Positions 55,878 to 64,000 of a stretch of DNA of 64,000 nucleotides are shown one piece after another. Source of the stretch: G963676095 sp963676095 (GTDB taxonomy: Bacteria > Bacteroidota > Bacteroidia > Bacteroidales > Prolixibacteraceae); the NCBI GenBank assembly GCA_963676095.1, contig OY781040.1, forward strand, positions 496,001 to 560,000, in the 5' to 3' direction. Within the stretch, counting starts at the first letter, position 1. Each line of letters begins with the position of its first letter. The position numbers were made by a program, and so were the translations under genes. Below the pieces are notes generated by a model. The model made no database searches, was not told the DNA's origin, and saw only the letters and a program-made list of their open reading frames with translations.

Positions 55878-57356
55878 CTATTCCCTGAACTGCACATCAA
55901 TGCCTTTATCATTACGGGCTTTTTGAGTTATTTGGTAAGCACTCGTCTTGATTTTGCCTTTTACAAATTCAGGAATATTAAACGACTTCATGAGCCGCAT
56001 ATAATAATTAACATTGTCCTGTGGAAGAAGAAATGGTTTTGAAGCCTTGCCATTTTTATCAATATAAGCAATAAACGGACGCGTATACAACCCGTCAATA
56101 CGACGACTGCTAAAAACAACCCAACGGCTGTTGCTGCTCCATGAATGATAACTTTCAGCTTCATCGCTATTAAGCGCATCCAATGCAGTAATCATATTGT
56201 TTGACAAATTCATAAGATAAAGATCAGCTTCACGATGCCAAATAGAAAAATTTCCGTAATCAAAAAGAGTAAACATCAAATAACGCCCGTCAGGCGATAC
56301 GCGGGGAAAAGAAACACTCTTTCCATTTTTGCGTGCATTATAAAGCGTATCAACTTTATTTCCCAATTGCCGGTTTTCCATATCGAACGATATGGCACAC
56401 AAACTGTATTTTGCTTTCTCATAATCACCCGGCATATCGACACTATCTGCGGAACAATAATATAAAGTCTTCCCGTCAGGAGAAAAAGTGGGAAAGGTTT
56501 CAAATGCTGACTTGGAAAACAATAAAGGCGAAGTAAATATCTCATGCTTATTGATATCATAAATCACCACATCAGATGCATCATCAAATACTTCTATGCG
56601 GTTACGATCGGTACTATGAAACATTTGTTTTGTTTTATTGACCGAAAAAGCAACAAAATTACCGGACGGGTGCCATGAAGGATAAACAAGCGACGAAATG
56701 GTCTGTGGTGTTTTGGTATTCAACTTTTCTATTTTATTTCCATCTATCAAAAACGTGCCCCCGAAATCTTTTCGCATATGAAAAAGCATTTTACCGGGAG
56801 ATTGCATGCAAAAAGAGTGGCAGTTCATGCAATTATTATTGGTCGTCCTGTTGAGTACAACAGGGGTCTGTTCATAGCTTTCCAGGCAGCGCTGATAAAT
56901 TCCCATCTCTCCCCATGTTTCATAACCAGGTTCAATCAGCCGGTATGCGATATAGGGATCCACTGGTTCAGCGGCAACATACAGGTTAAAAGGCTTGTAA
57001 GCTATCCATTTATCATTTCTTTTTACCACAACCGTTACCTGAATGGTTCCCCCCTTTGCCTCTGCCATTAGTTTCTCCCAGTCAGAAGAGCTGATTCTAA
57101 ACTGGTCGATTTTGGCTTCCACGTTTATTGATCCGGCGTTGGTTTCGAAGCAGGCATAAGCTTCAGAACAGTCTGATGAACCGGTTAACCCGAAATGAAG
57201 CGGGGCAATATTCACAGGAATCGTAACTTCTGTATAATCCGGGAAAATCGGAGGAAATTTATCCAGATCCTCATCCACATGTCTATTTTTGGTACAGGAA
57301 AAAAAGGTAAAAAATCCTATCCCCAATAGCAATATTGTAAAATAAGTTTTCTGCAT
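55878..57356 (-). CDS. Lipoprotein with CxxCH motif and TolB-like (PD40) beta-propeller
   Basis: I use ATG 57356 (MQKTYFTILLLGIG) instead of a TTG at 57368. The 492-residue protein has a lipoprotein signal ending FFTFFSC (Cys21), an Ig-like/beta N-terminal part, a c-type haem motif CMNCH (176-180) preceded by NRTTNN, and a C-terminal propeller with PD40-type blades (YPSWHPSGNFVAFS, FPTFSPDGKTLYYCS, FPRVSPDGRYLMFT, SYHSWSSNSRWVVFSS). It should sit in the periplasm or at the outer membrane. It follows the DUF6057-like gene with 12 bases between the stop and this ATG. Function is unknown; a scaffold or sensor role is possible. Confidence 0.8.
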   Translation of the reverse strand: MQKTYFTILLLGIGFFTFFSCTKNRHVDEDLDKFPPIFPDYTEVTIPVNIAPLHFGLTGSSDCSEAYACFETNAGSINVEAKIDQFRISSSDWEKLMAEAKGGTIQVTVVVKRNDKWIAYKPFNLYVAAEPVDPYIAYRLIEPGYETWGEMGIYQRCLESYEQTPVVLNRTTNNNCMNCHSFCMQSPGKMLFHMRKDFGGTFLIDGNKIEKLNTKTPQTISSLVYPSWHPSGNFVAFSVNKTKQMFHSTDRNRIEVFDDASDVVIYDINKHEIFTSPLLFSKSAFETFPTFSPDGKTLYYCSADSVDMPGDYEKAKYSLCAISFDMENRQLGNKVDTLYNARKNGKSVSFPRVSPDGRYLMFTLFDYGNFSIWHREADLYLMNLSNNMITALDALNSDEAESYHSWSSNSRWVVFSSRRIDGLYTRPFIAYIDKNGKASKPFLLPQDNVNYYMRLMKSFNIPEFVKGKIKTSAYQITQKARNDKGIDVQFRE

Positions 57357-57368
57357 TTCTGTTTTCAA

Positions 57369-59144
57369 TTATTTTTCTTTATAACATAACAAATAGTGCC
57401 AGTATGTAGCCGGTTTATCTGTTTTGTGGTTCAGAATTGCCTGATATTCCTGCACCACATAGTCCGTTTTAAGTGTACGGAACGCCTTATAACGCTGAAC
57501 TACCTCGTCGGAAATATCATAATGTTCCGCGATACCCGCATCTGTCGACGCAAATAACATCATACATTCCTGAAACGCTTTGGGTAAATAAGGTAAAGCA
57601 GGTGTCCCGTAATAACGTTCCACCACTCCCTTAAAACCAGGTATATCCTTTATTAGAAGGTACATGGCCCCCAAATACTGAATGGAGGCCTGGTGAGAGG
57701 GGTTATGATCTATGATATGTTTTAAATCTGAATTGATGCCGTTGTTCCCGGATATCGTCTTTTCGGGAAATAAGCACCTGCGCTTGGCTGCAAGCAAAGA
57801 GTCTGCCTCCACGGCACTGTCATTATCCAGAAACCGACGCTGTGAGTGCGCCCATTTCCTGTAATGTTGAGTTTTTTCAAGTAAGGTAATGTATTTTTCT
57901 GCTACCCGGTAATTGCCATAAATCAGATTGGTTTGTACCAGTCGCTTAAACATACGCGGATTATAATTATTTCCATTCACGCTCGATTCAAATGCCATTT
58001 TCTGAGACATGGCAATATGCCCCATTGAGAAATAGACATCGCTTAATAAGGCAGCAACATAAACTGTTTTATCCCAGTTAAGAATGATATTTTGAATACC
58101 TGCCTGCGGGTAGTCAAACAGGTTTTCTGCTAATTTTCCTTCTTCGGCAAGCGCCAGGTTACGGCAATTCTGGCAAAGGTAATTGTTTGTACCTTTTCCT
58201 TTGCTTCGTTTCAGCACCATATCCCAATCCCCGATACTTATGTAATGCTCCAGTTCTTTAAAAAGCTCATTCCTGGTATCAATCATAAAAGACGGGCAAA
58301 AGAATATAAATCCTCCTATAACCATGAGTTGGAAAACCAACCCGGCCTGCCAGACACTCTTTTTAACTGTTTTAACCCAATGCAAAAGCAATGCAAGCAG
58401 CAAGAGAGCAAGCATAAAAAACCATGTTTGGTACATCAATACCGCTTTCTGGTACCATCCAAAATATCCGTTGGGTAATAACAACTGTTTAATTTCTCCT
58501 GTTACCCCCAATCTTAGACTAAACCAGGCTGATAAATAAACGATTACCCCGGGGATGAGAAAAAGATAAGAGCTCCGGAAATGTGTAAAAAGCTCTATAA
58601 GCAATACGCTGACAACAAACACAGAAGCTACCGGTCCTGCCAGCAGGTAAAGGGTCAACGACGCACAAAAATCAAAAAGTACCCTGGACCATAAAGAACG
58701 CATTTTCAAATAATAGTTCAACCCTGTTACAAATAATAAAAAAGCGGTGGTCCCGGCTAACTGGTAATTGATATTGAACTGAAGGAACAATAATGAAACA
58801 ACCGGCAATAAAGCTAATACAAAAATATGAGAGGCCGAAGCCAACTGTTTTAATACCGAAGCTGTAAAAAAGCCGGTTAACGTCAGTAAAAAGGCAAAAA
58901 TCAAAGCCCCCAAATAGTCGTAAACAAAGAATTGTACCAAGAAATCTGATATCAGACGGACCATTCCTCCGGGGCTCCATAAAACAGAAGCAACAAACGG
59001 CCAGTCGTATAAGAAAATCTGCCATTGCTCCATAAAATATAAATTATAACGACCTTTTATTTGCAGATAGGAAAACAGGACAATAAAAACAACCGTCCAT
59101 CCGATAACAGGAAGCAAGCTGCCTTTCAGATATTTATTATTCAT
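57369..59144 (-). CDS. Polytopic membrane protein with C-terminal TPR-like region (DUF6057-like)
   Basis: 591 residues. Residues 10-290 hold about ten membrane helices. The C-terminal half (about 290-591) is soluble and helical with TPR-like repeats, and it contains a CQNC motif (NYLCQNCRNLALAEEGKLAE). The layout matches what I know as DUF6057 in Bacteroidota, proteins of unknown function often next to TolB-like lipoproteins. The gene is on the same strand as, and directly upstream of, the propeller lipoprotein gene, which suggests that the two products form a complex. Confidence 0.7.
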   Translation of the reverse strand: MNNKYLKGSLLPVIGWTVVFIVLFSYLQIKGRYNLYFMEQWQIFLYDWPFVASVLWSPGGMVRLISDFLVQFFVYDYLGALIFAFLLTLTGFFTASVLKQLASASHIFVLALLPVVSLLFLQFNINYQLAGTTAFLLFVTGLNYYLKMRSLWSRVLFDFCASLTLYLLAGPVASVFVVSVLLIELFTHFRSSYLFLIPGVIVYLSAWFSLRLGVTGEIKQLLLPNGYFGWYQKAVLMYQTWFFMLALLLLALLLHWVKTVKKSVWQAGLVFQLMVIGGFIFFCPSFMIDTRNELFKELEHYISIGDWDMVLKRSKGKGTNNYLCQNCRNLALAEEGKLAENLFDYPQAGIQNIILNWDKTVYVAALLSDVYFSMGHIAMSQKMAFESSVNGNNYNPRMFKRLVQTNLIYGNYRVAEKYITLLEKTQHYRKWAHSQRRFLDNDSAVEADSLLAAKRRCLFPEKTISGNNGINSDLKHIIDHNPSHQASIQYLGAMYLLIKDIPGFKGVVERYYGTPALPYLPKAFQECMMLFASTDAGIAEHYDISDEVVQRYKAFRTLKTDYVVQEYQAILNHKTDKPATYWHYLLCYKEK

Positions 59145-59256
59145 ATTTTTGCTGTATTGTTCTCTATAGTTTTAGATTTGATTTTCCGTTATTTATCTTT
59201 TAGTTCGGGTAAAGGTAATCTGTAGCTAAAAGAAGGAGTTTCAATTTTAGATATTT

Positions 59257-59277
59257 GATTTTCGATTTTCGATTTTG
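59257..59277. repeat. Three 7-bp direct repeats (GATTTTC)
   Basis: GATTTTC, GATTTTC and GATTTTG follow one another in the 237-base gap between the MG2/plug and DUF6057-like genes. No other feature is seen in this gap. Confidence 0.6.
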
Positions 59278-59381
59278 AATACGATAACAGAAATCTGTTC
59301 TTCCCCATGTCTTAAAAAAACAACCCAAGTAAAAAGACACCCTATTAAAGGGCTCGTTTACCCGGTGCCGGGAAATAGCTG

Positions 59382-62015
59382 TCACTCCACATCGATCACT
59401 TCTTTTGATGAATAGATAAGATGGCCGAAACTGCTTACCCCTTCAAGAACGACACCATACTGCGAGGGCGAATCAGCCGAATAAAAACTCAGATGGGCAA
59501 TCCCTGTAATGTCCGTCCTCGCACACGGGTTCCAGTATATCGTTGAACGCAGGTCGGGGCCGCCATTCTTCCGCTGTTCTTCCGTTTCATAAACCGGCGA
59601 ATAAAATTCGACCTGTTGCTGATAACCGATAGGGGTAAATACCTGTATATTTTTATTCAATGTATTTTTCTCAACAGTACCATGTTTCGTGTTGATTACA
59701 ATGGCCCCGTTTGCACCCCGGGCGCCGAAAATTGGCATCACCGTTGTGGCCGGCGATACAAAAGCATCGCTGATATCATTAACATTCAGCATACTGTAAT
59801 CAAAATTGTCCCTTGGAATGTTATCCAGGATTACCATAGGCGCTGCCTGCCTGTAATAAACTTCTTCCCCCGAGACCGTAACTCCGGGAAGGCGGCGCAA
59901 CAGGTCAAATACCGTTATAAAATTTGCTTTTTCGATCTCTTCGGTCCCCAAAACAAAAGATGATGAAATGGAATAGTAGGGCGATTCTGTTTTGGGTCTG
60001 ACTATTTTTTGTCCTTTTACCTCTACTTCCGCCAGGTTAATGACCTGCATCCCCTTTTCTATGGTGAACTTTTCATTTGTCTTGTCCGGATAAGGTTCTT
60101 CATAACTGCCTTTTTCCGGACCAACCAACGGAGGCAAAGTAACCGGGGCAAACGTTTCAACAGGATCCATTTCGATAAAAGCAAGGCTCGATCCTTTTTT
60201 ACGCAGTGCCTGTATAATATACCGTGTACTATCCGGATAATCAATACCGGGAAACACAAACTTACCGTCTTCTCCCGGTTTGACGAACGAAGTCCCCAAA
60301 ACCGAATCCTTAAAGGCAATCAGGGAAATACTCCCGTCTTTTAGTGCCGAAAATAACCCGGTAACTTTCCCTGAAAAGTTGCGGTTTGATTCCACCGGAT
60401 ACTTCAATTCCGTCTGCAAATTTCCTTTTATCAGCTCCGGCACATTGTACCGTCTCCACCCCTGCGTCATCATCAGCACATCCAGCGCAGCTGCGGCTTT
60501 CCTGTCCTCCTTTTGCAAATAGCTCATGGGCGATTCGATATGTCCCTTTAATTCTGAAGTAAGCAAAAACGTGGAAATAATGCCGGAAGCCGTGTCAATA
60601 GCCACATCCCCTTTATCCACCACTGATACTGAGAAATTACCGGACAAAGGCATTTGATCTTCATCGGTAACCTGTACCGACAGGTTTATTTTACTGCGGG
60701 GTTCATAAACCAGTTTATCTGATTGAATACTAACGCTGGCAAACGTACTGCCCTGGTTGGAGAATACCAGACGTTCGCTCAGGATATTCCGGTCCCTATC
60801 GATCAGCAAAAAATGGACAATGCCTGCCGGAAAGAAATCTTTGTCAAAGCCAATGTACCCGCGGTTAACATCCCACGGCTGCGCGTAAAGCACCACTCCC
60901 CGTAAATGTGCCACCACATAAACACCGGAGGGCAATACATAGCCGGGAGATTTAAGCAGGGTTAACCGTAATTTTCCATGGTCCCAAATCGTTTTCAACG
61001 CTACGGCATCCGGTTTAGGATCAGGTAGAGGAAAACGTTTTGATATATTTTGTTCGTTGGTGCAAACCGCATAATAGGTCCGTCCCGGAAAGTAATACAT
61101 CAGGAACTGCCCCATTCCCAAATTACCGCTCCCGAAACTTGCGCATTCCCGGCCGGTGTCGTCATATACCGTTCCGTTGACGTTTTCATGCAACCCATTT
61201 TTCTTCAACGCTTTGAAAGCCATCTGAAACCCTGTTTGCTCCAGGGCATGGCCACCTTCGGGGAAAAAAGACACATTAAAGCTGTCATCCCTTGCCGGAA
61301 CCCTGAAATAGCGGTTATAACCATGCCCCTTGTAAGTGGTTTGAAGAAGAAATACCGGCTGGTCTTGTGTATCCTTTAGCCTAAAAGAATAATGTGCCGG
61401 TCCCTGTTCAAATGAAAGTTCCGCTCCGTCCCCTTTCAGACTGTCACCGGTAAACAACCTGCACGCATCCGGAACAACACGTTCTTTCCCGGCTTTATCC
61501 ACGAAACAAATTTCCGCGTTTACGTTATCATCATCAAAGCTAAAGTTGATCCCGGGAGAAATCTCTCCGGAAAGCGGGTCGATGATATAAACCTGTTTAC
61601 GGAAAAAATAATCCTCTCCCTGGTTTTGCATAAACCGGGTATATGCCCTCAGCGTATAACTCCCTTCCGGTAACGATTTGTCAAGCTTAACATTCCCGTA
61701 AAAACAACCTAAGCTGTCAGAACGCAACATCACCCGGCTTACAACACCTGCCAACGGGTTAATCAGTTCGACATACACGTAACGGCTGGCATTGGCCTGC
61801 TTAAGCAGGAGCGCATCCACCAAATGGACGCGCAACCAAACCGTTTCTCCGGAAACATAAGCGGGTTTATCCGTTTGGACGTACATTTTTTCCTGCGGAT
61901 AAAGGGCAAGTTGTTCAAGAAAGAGGTTCTGGATGGAATCGTTACTCATTTCCTGCGCATGAACAGCCACATTAAAAAGAAAAAAGGTCCATAAAATAAA
62001 GGGTATTAATTTCAT
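59382..62015 (-). CDS. Secreted MG2-domain protein with a TonB-receptor plug domain but no barrel
   Basis: 877 residues with a signal peptide (MKLIPFILWTFFLFNVAVHAQ). The N-terminal part has a macroglobulin MG2-like domain (YVQTDKPAYVSGETVWLRVH, about 44-63, as in alpha-2-macroglobulins) and further Ig-like domains. Near residue 665 a TonB-plug-like domain begins (AEVEVKGQKIVRPK), with FDLLRRLPGVTVSG, PMVILDNIPRDNF and IFGARGANGAIVINT. About 90 residues follow, not enough for a barrel. Such proteins are known as a family in Bacteroidota but their function is not. The gene lies between the small secreted protein gene and the DUF6057-like gene. Confidence 0.8.
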   Translation of the reverse strand: MKLIPFILWTFFLFNVAVHAQEMSNDSIQNLFLEQLALYPQEKMYVQTDKPAYVSGETVWLRVHLVDALLLKQANASRYVYVELINPLAGVVSRVMLRSDSLGCFYGNVKLDKSLPEGSYTLRAYTRFMQNQGEDYFFRKQVYIIDPLSGEISPGINFSFDDDNVNAEICFVDKAGKERVVPDACRLFTGDSLKGDGAELSFEQGPAHYSFRLKDTQDQPVFLLQTTYKGHGYNRYFRVPARDDSFNVSFFPEGGHALEQTGFQMAFKALKKNGLHENVNGTVYDDTGRECASFGSGNLGMGQFLMYYFPGRTYYAVCTNEQNISKRFPLPDPKPDAVALKTIWDHGKLRLTLLKSPGYVLPSGVYVVAHLRGVVLYAQPWDVNRGYIGFDKDFFPAGIVHFLLIDRDRNILSERLVFSNQGSTFASVSIQSDKLVYEPRSKINLSVQVTDEDQMPLSGNFSVSVVDKGDVAIDTASGIISTFLLTSELKGHIESPMSYLQKEDRKAAAALDVLMMTQGWRRYNVPELIKGNLQTELKYPVESNRNFSGKVTGLFSALKDGSISLIAFKDSVLGTSFVKPGEDGKFVFPGIDYPDSTRYIIQALRKKGSSLAFIEMDPVETFAPVTLPPLVGPEKGSYEEPYPDKTNEKFTIEKGMQVINLAEVEVKGQKIVRPKTESPYYSISSSFVLGTEEIEKANFITVFDLLRRLPGVTVSGEEVYYRQAAPMVILDNIPRDNFDYSMLNVNDISDAFVSPATTVMPIFGARGANGAIVINTKHGTVEKNTLNKNIQVFTPIGYQQQVEFYSPVYETEEQRKNGGPDLRSTIYWNPCARTDITGIAHLSFYSADSPSQYGVVLEGVSSFGHLIYSSKEVIDVE

Positions 62016-62173
62016 CTGTTTGTCTGTTTATAATCTGTTTTTTAGTTGCCGGATAGAACTCGCCATAGATAATCATGTTCCTGAGTGAGAGTATCTCTGA
62101 TGGCTCGTTTCATGGGTGTTGGTTGTTGATTTTGGAGGATTGAAAACAAATTACATCTAATATAAAACCTCAA

Positions 62174-62201
62174 AGAGCCCAGCCAGGCATAGACCGGGCT
62201 C
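62174..62201 (-). terminator. Hairpin after the small secreted protein gene
   Basis: GAGCCC (62175-62180) and GGGCTC (62196-62201) pair around a 15-base loop; on the minus strand it is followed by TTTGAGGTTTTAT. It lies 84 bases beyond the stop of the small protein gene and could reduce read-through to the genes further downstream. Confidence 0.5.
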
Positions 62202-62284
62202 ATATTATTAACTCAATATTTACTTCAAGTGAAAAAATCAGGCCAAACTAAAGATTACAATACGGAAATAACTGTCACTACGTT

Positions 62285-62647
62285 TTAATCTGACCAACCA
62301 ATATAAATGCCATTACCATTTGAAATTTCCTCGGGATCATAAACAGCAACTTCTATCAAAACTTCAAATAATTGTCCATAGCCAACTCCACTGGAACCAC
62401 TTTGACCTACCTGGTACTCACATCTATCTGATAACATAACATTTTGATAAACATTTATAATTTTCAGTTCTACATAACCTGGCGCAAAACATCCCATACT
62501 ATACCCATATCCAGTAGCACCCAACGCAGATACATCGTAAGTTTGGTAATCCACCCCCCTCAAGCTAATATTGAGATAATCGCTATACGCAAAACTTGTT
62601 GCAGCAAAAGCCATAAATACGGCAAAAACTAAAATGATTTTTTTCAT
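62285..62647 (-). CDS. Small secreted protein of unknown function
   Basis: 120 residues with a clear signal peptide (MKKIILVFAVFMAFAATSFA, cleavage expected near residue 20). The mature part of about 100 residues is rich in Gly, Tyr and Ser, mostly beta-predicted, with two Cys (GCFAPGY and DRCEYQ) that could form a disulfide. I do not recognise a family. It is followed by a hairpin, as a highly expressed small product ahead of its accessory genes often is, and lies between a foldase gene and the MG2/plug gene on the same strand. It may be a substrate of the cluster; this is inference. Confidence 0.65.
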   Translation of the reverse strand: MKKIILVFAVFMAFAATSFAYSDYLNISLRGVDYQTYDVSALGATGYGYSMGCFAPGYVELKIINVYQNVMLSDRCEYQVGQSGSSGVGYGQLFEVLIEVAVYDPEEISNGNGIYIGWSD

Positions 62648-62710
62648 AATGATTTGTTTTTTTTAATTATCGACAATAAGGATAAAATGAAGGTTTGGCC
62701 TGATTCTGTT

Positions 62711-64000
62711 TTATTCTTTGTCATCTGTTTTTTGTTCAAATCCTTCCAACCGGTCTACTGTTAAAGGATATTGGGCTTTTAAGCCGGCCAGCAACCGGTC
62801 GCTGACCTCCTGTGTTTTTTTATTTAACAGCATCTGTTGCAGTTCACCATTGGCGTATTTATAGGGTAATAAAGCCGTCCCTTCTTTACGGTCAAGGTAG
62901 ACAATCCAGTACTCCCCGTTTATTTCCCTCGGCGATAATACCCTTCCCGGCCCTGCATCAAGGATCGCACTGACCAGCATGACATCGTTAGTAGTATCTG
63001 ACATATGGTATTTAACATCTTTTTGACGAGCGTTCATCCCGGGCAATTCCGGCGGATTGCTTTCTTCTCCCTGATTTAGCCCGTTTTTATAATATTGGGT
63101 AAGGGGCATCATCGCCTTAAAAGCCGCTTGCTGATTGCCAAACTTATAGATTGAAATAGTGGCTGTTTCCGGACATTGGAACTTATCCGGATTCTCGTGA
63201 TAATATCTTTTTAACTCGCCGGGAATTAACCTGATATGGGGATAAATATTTTTCTCATTATAGTAACGAACAAATAACTTAGACTGGTAATGTTTTTTGA
63301 AGCATAAGAATTCGTCATCGGTTTCGGCCCCCATTTTAAGGGCTTCGCCGTAATACCAGACCTCCATCAGAAAATTAGTCATCATTTTCTTCATATCCCG
63401 TACATTTCCCGGAGAACCGACGTACATCGGCTGATAATGCACAAAATCCACAAAATCTGCTGCAGTATAGTGCTGAATACTATCCTTAAACATATAATCC
63501 ATAAGGATCATATTCCTGTCAATCCCGGGCCATTCTTTCGTTCCTGAAATAAATTTTTCCGTCATCCGGCTAATAGCACTATCATGCATTACGGGAACCA
63601 TACTACCCAGCACTTCCTGTTGACTTTCCCAAATAAACTTCAACTTCAACGCATCCAGCAGTTCTTTCTCAATTCCGGCCTTTTCCTCGGTAAGCGGACG
63701 TTGCCCTACAATCTCCTTTCCCGTCACCTGTAACACATAGTATCCTTCCAGGGCTTCCAAAGGTCCCCAGACATCTCCCTTTTTTGCATCAGTAATCCTG
63801 TCCGTGTAAACCCCCAACGGATAAAAAGGATAAGTTCCCCGAAACATACCACTTTTTATTTCCGAAGAAGAAACCTGCCCCTTTAATGTACTGAAGCTTT
63901 TCGTCGATTCAATAACCGAACCGGGGGCTATATATTTATTTAGAGAAATACGATCCGGGAAATAAATATATTCCAGCGTGTATCGCATTTTACGTTTTTC
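62711..64000 (-). CDS. PPIC-type peptidyl-prolyl isomerase/foldase (5' end outside the window)
   Basis: The frame is open to base 64000, so the N-terminus and probable signal peptide are missing. A parvulin-like PPIase domain lies near the start of the visible part (SGMFRGTYPFYPLGVYTDRI, then KKGDVWGPLEALEGYYVLQV). A SurA-like helical region follows, then a second degenerate parvulin-like segment (SAILDAGPGRVLSPREINGE with YWIVYLDRKEGT). Periplasmic PPIases of this kind fold outer-membrane or secreted proteins. It is the first visible gene of the five-gene cluster; the small secreted protein gene starts 63 bases downstream. Confidence 0.75.
   Translation of the reverse strand, partial: EKRKMRYTLEYIYFPDRISLNKYIAPGSVIESTKSFSTLKGQVSSSEIKSGMFRGTYPFYPLGVYTDRITDAKKGDVWGPLEALEGYYVLQVTGKEIVGQRPLTEEKAGIEKELLDALKLKFIWESQQEVLGSMVPVMHDSAISRMTEKFISGTKEWPGIDRNMILMDYMFKDSIQHYTAADFVDFVHYQPMYVGSPGNVRDMKKMMTNFLMEVWYYGEALKMGAETDDEFLCFKKHYQSKLFVRYYNEKNIYPHIRLIPGELKRYYHENPDKFQCPETATISIYKFGNQQAAFKAMMPLTQYYKNGLNQGEESNPPELPGMNARQKDVKYHMSDTTNDVMLVSAILDAGPGRVLSPREINGEYWIVYLDRKEGTALLPYKYANGELQQMLLNKKTQEVSDRLLAGLKAQYPLTVDRLEGFEQKTDDKE

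Overview
The window looks like chromosomal DNA of a member of the Bacteroidota, probably order Bacteroidales. The signs are two SusC/SusD outer-membrane pairs, each preceded by an ECF sigma factor and a FecR anti-sigma gene, a GldF-GldG type ABC exporter, a bifunctional CysN/CysC, promoter elements of the TAnnTTTG type and weak Shine-Dalgarno sequences. The genus cannot be fixed from this sequence alone.

Left part (1-17156). A cut-off ECF sigma gene and a 23-bp tandem repeat array come first. A long run of minus-strand genes follows; read in transcription order it is ECF sigma, FecR, SusC, SusD, ABC ATPase, GldFG-like permease, a tandem-duplicated MutS-like ATPase and a periplasmic M16 protease, closed by an intrinsic terminator at 785-830. 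The sigma/FecR/SusCD part is a trans-envelope signalling and import system. No glycoside hydrolase is present and a secreted protease is, so a peptide-like substrate is possible.

Middle left (17157-28447). A small gene graveyard holds a TAXI-like C-terminus and a CHASE sensor cut off by an ISAs1 transposase fragment. It is followed by a Vat/CatB-type acetyltransferase, a copper-export locus (CopA-type P-ATPase with three zinc-ribbon-like metal-binding modules, a SHOCT protein and a small protein carrying a fourth module), and a sulfate activation operon (SLC13 transporter, CysD, CysN-CysC). A tRNA-Lys(TTT) ends this part.

Accessory island (about 28450-48350). A tyrosine recombinase cut off near its C-terminus lies just downstream of the tRNA. 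The DNA then becomes visibly more A+T-rich and carries a TMEM175-like channel, three paralogous AraC regulators, an old-yellow-enzyme reductase with a YciI protein, a complete DevBCA/TolC-type ABC pump and a complete TolC/MFP/RND pump. Each AraC gene is transcribed away from a target operon, and two of the three promoter regions share the same spaced motif. The island ends at an IS1634-family element (perfect 14-bp inverted repeats, transposase broken by an in-frame TGA), which has replaced most of a probable SLC12-like transporter gene.

Right part (48586-64000). A second sigma/FecR/SusC/SusD locus is followed, on its upstream side and on the same strand, by a five-gene envelope cluster: a PPIC-type foldase (cut by the window edge), a small secreted protein followed by a hairpin, a large MG2/TonB-plug protein with no barrel, a polytopic membrane protein and a lipoprotein with a CxxCH motif and a TolB-like propeller. 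This cluster is the best candidate in the window for an undescribed export or surface-display system, and no function is claimed for it here.
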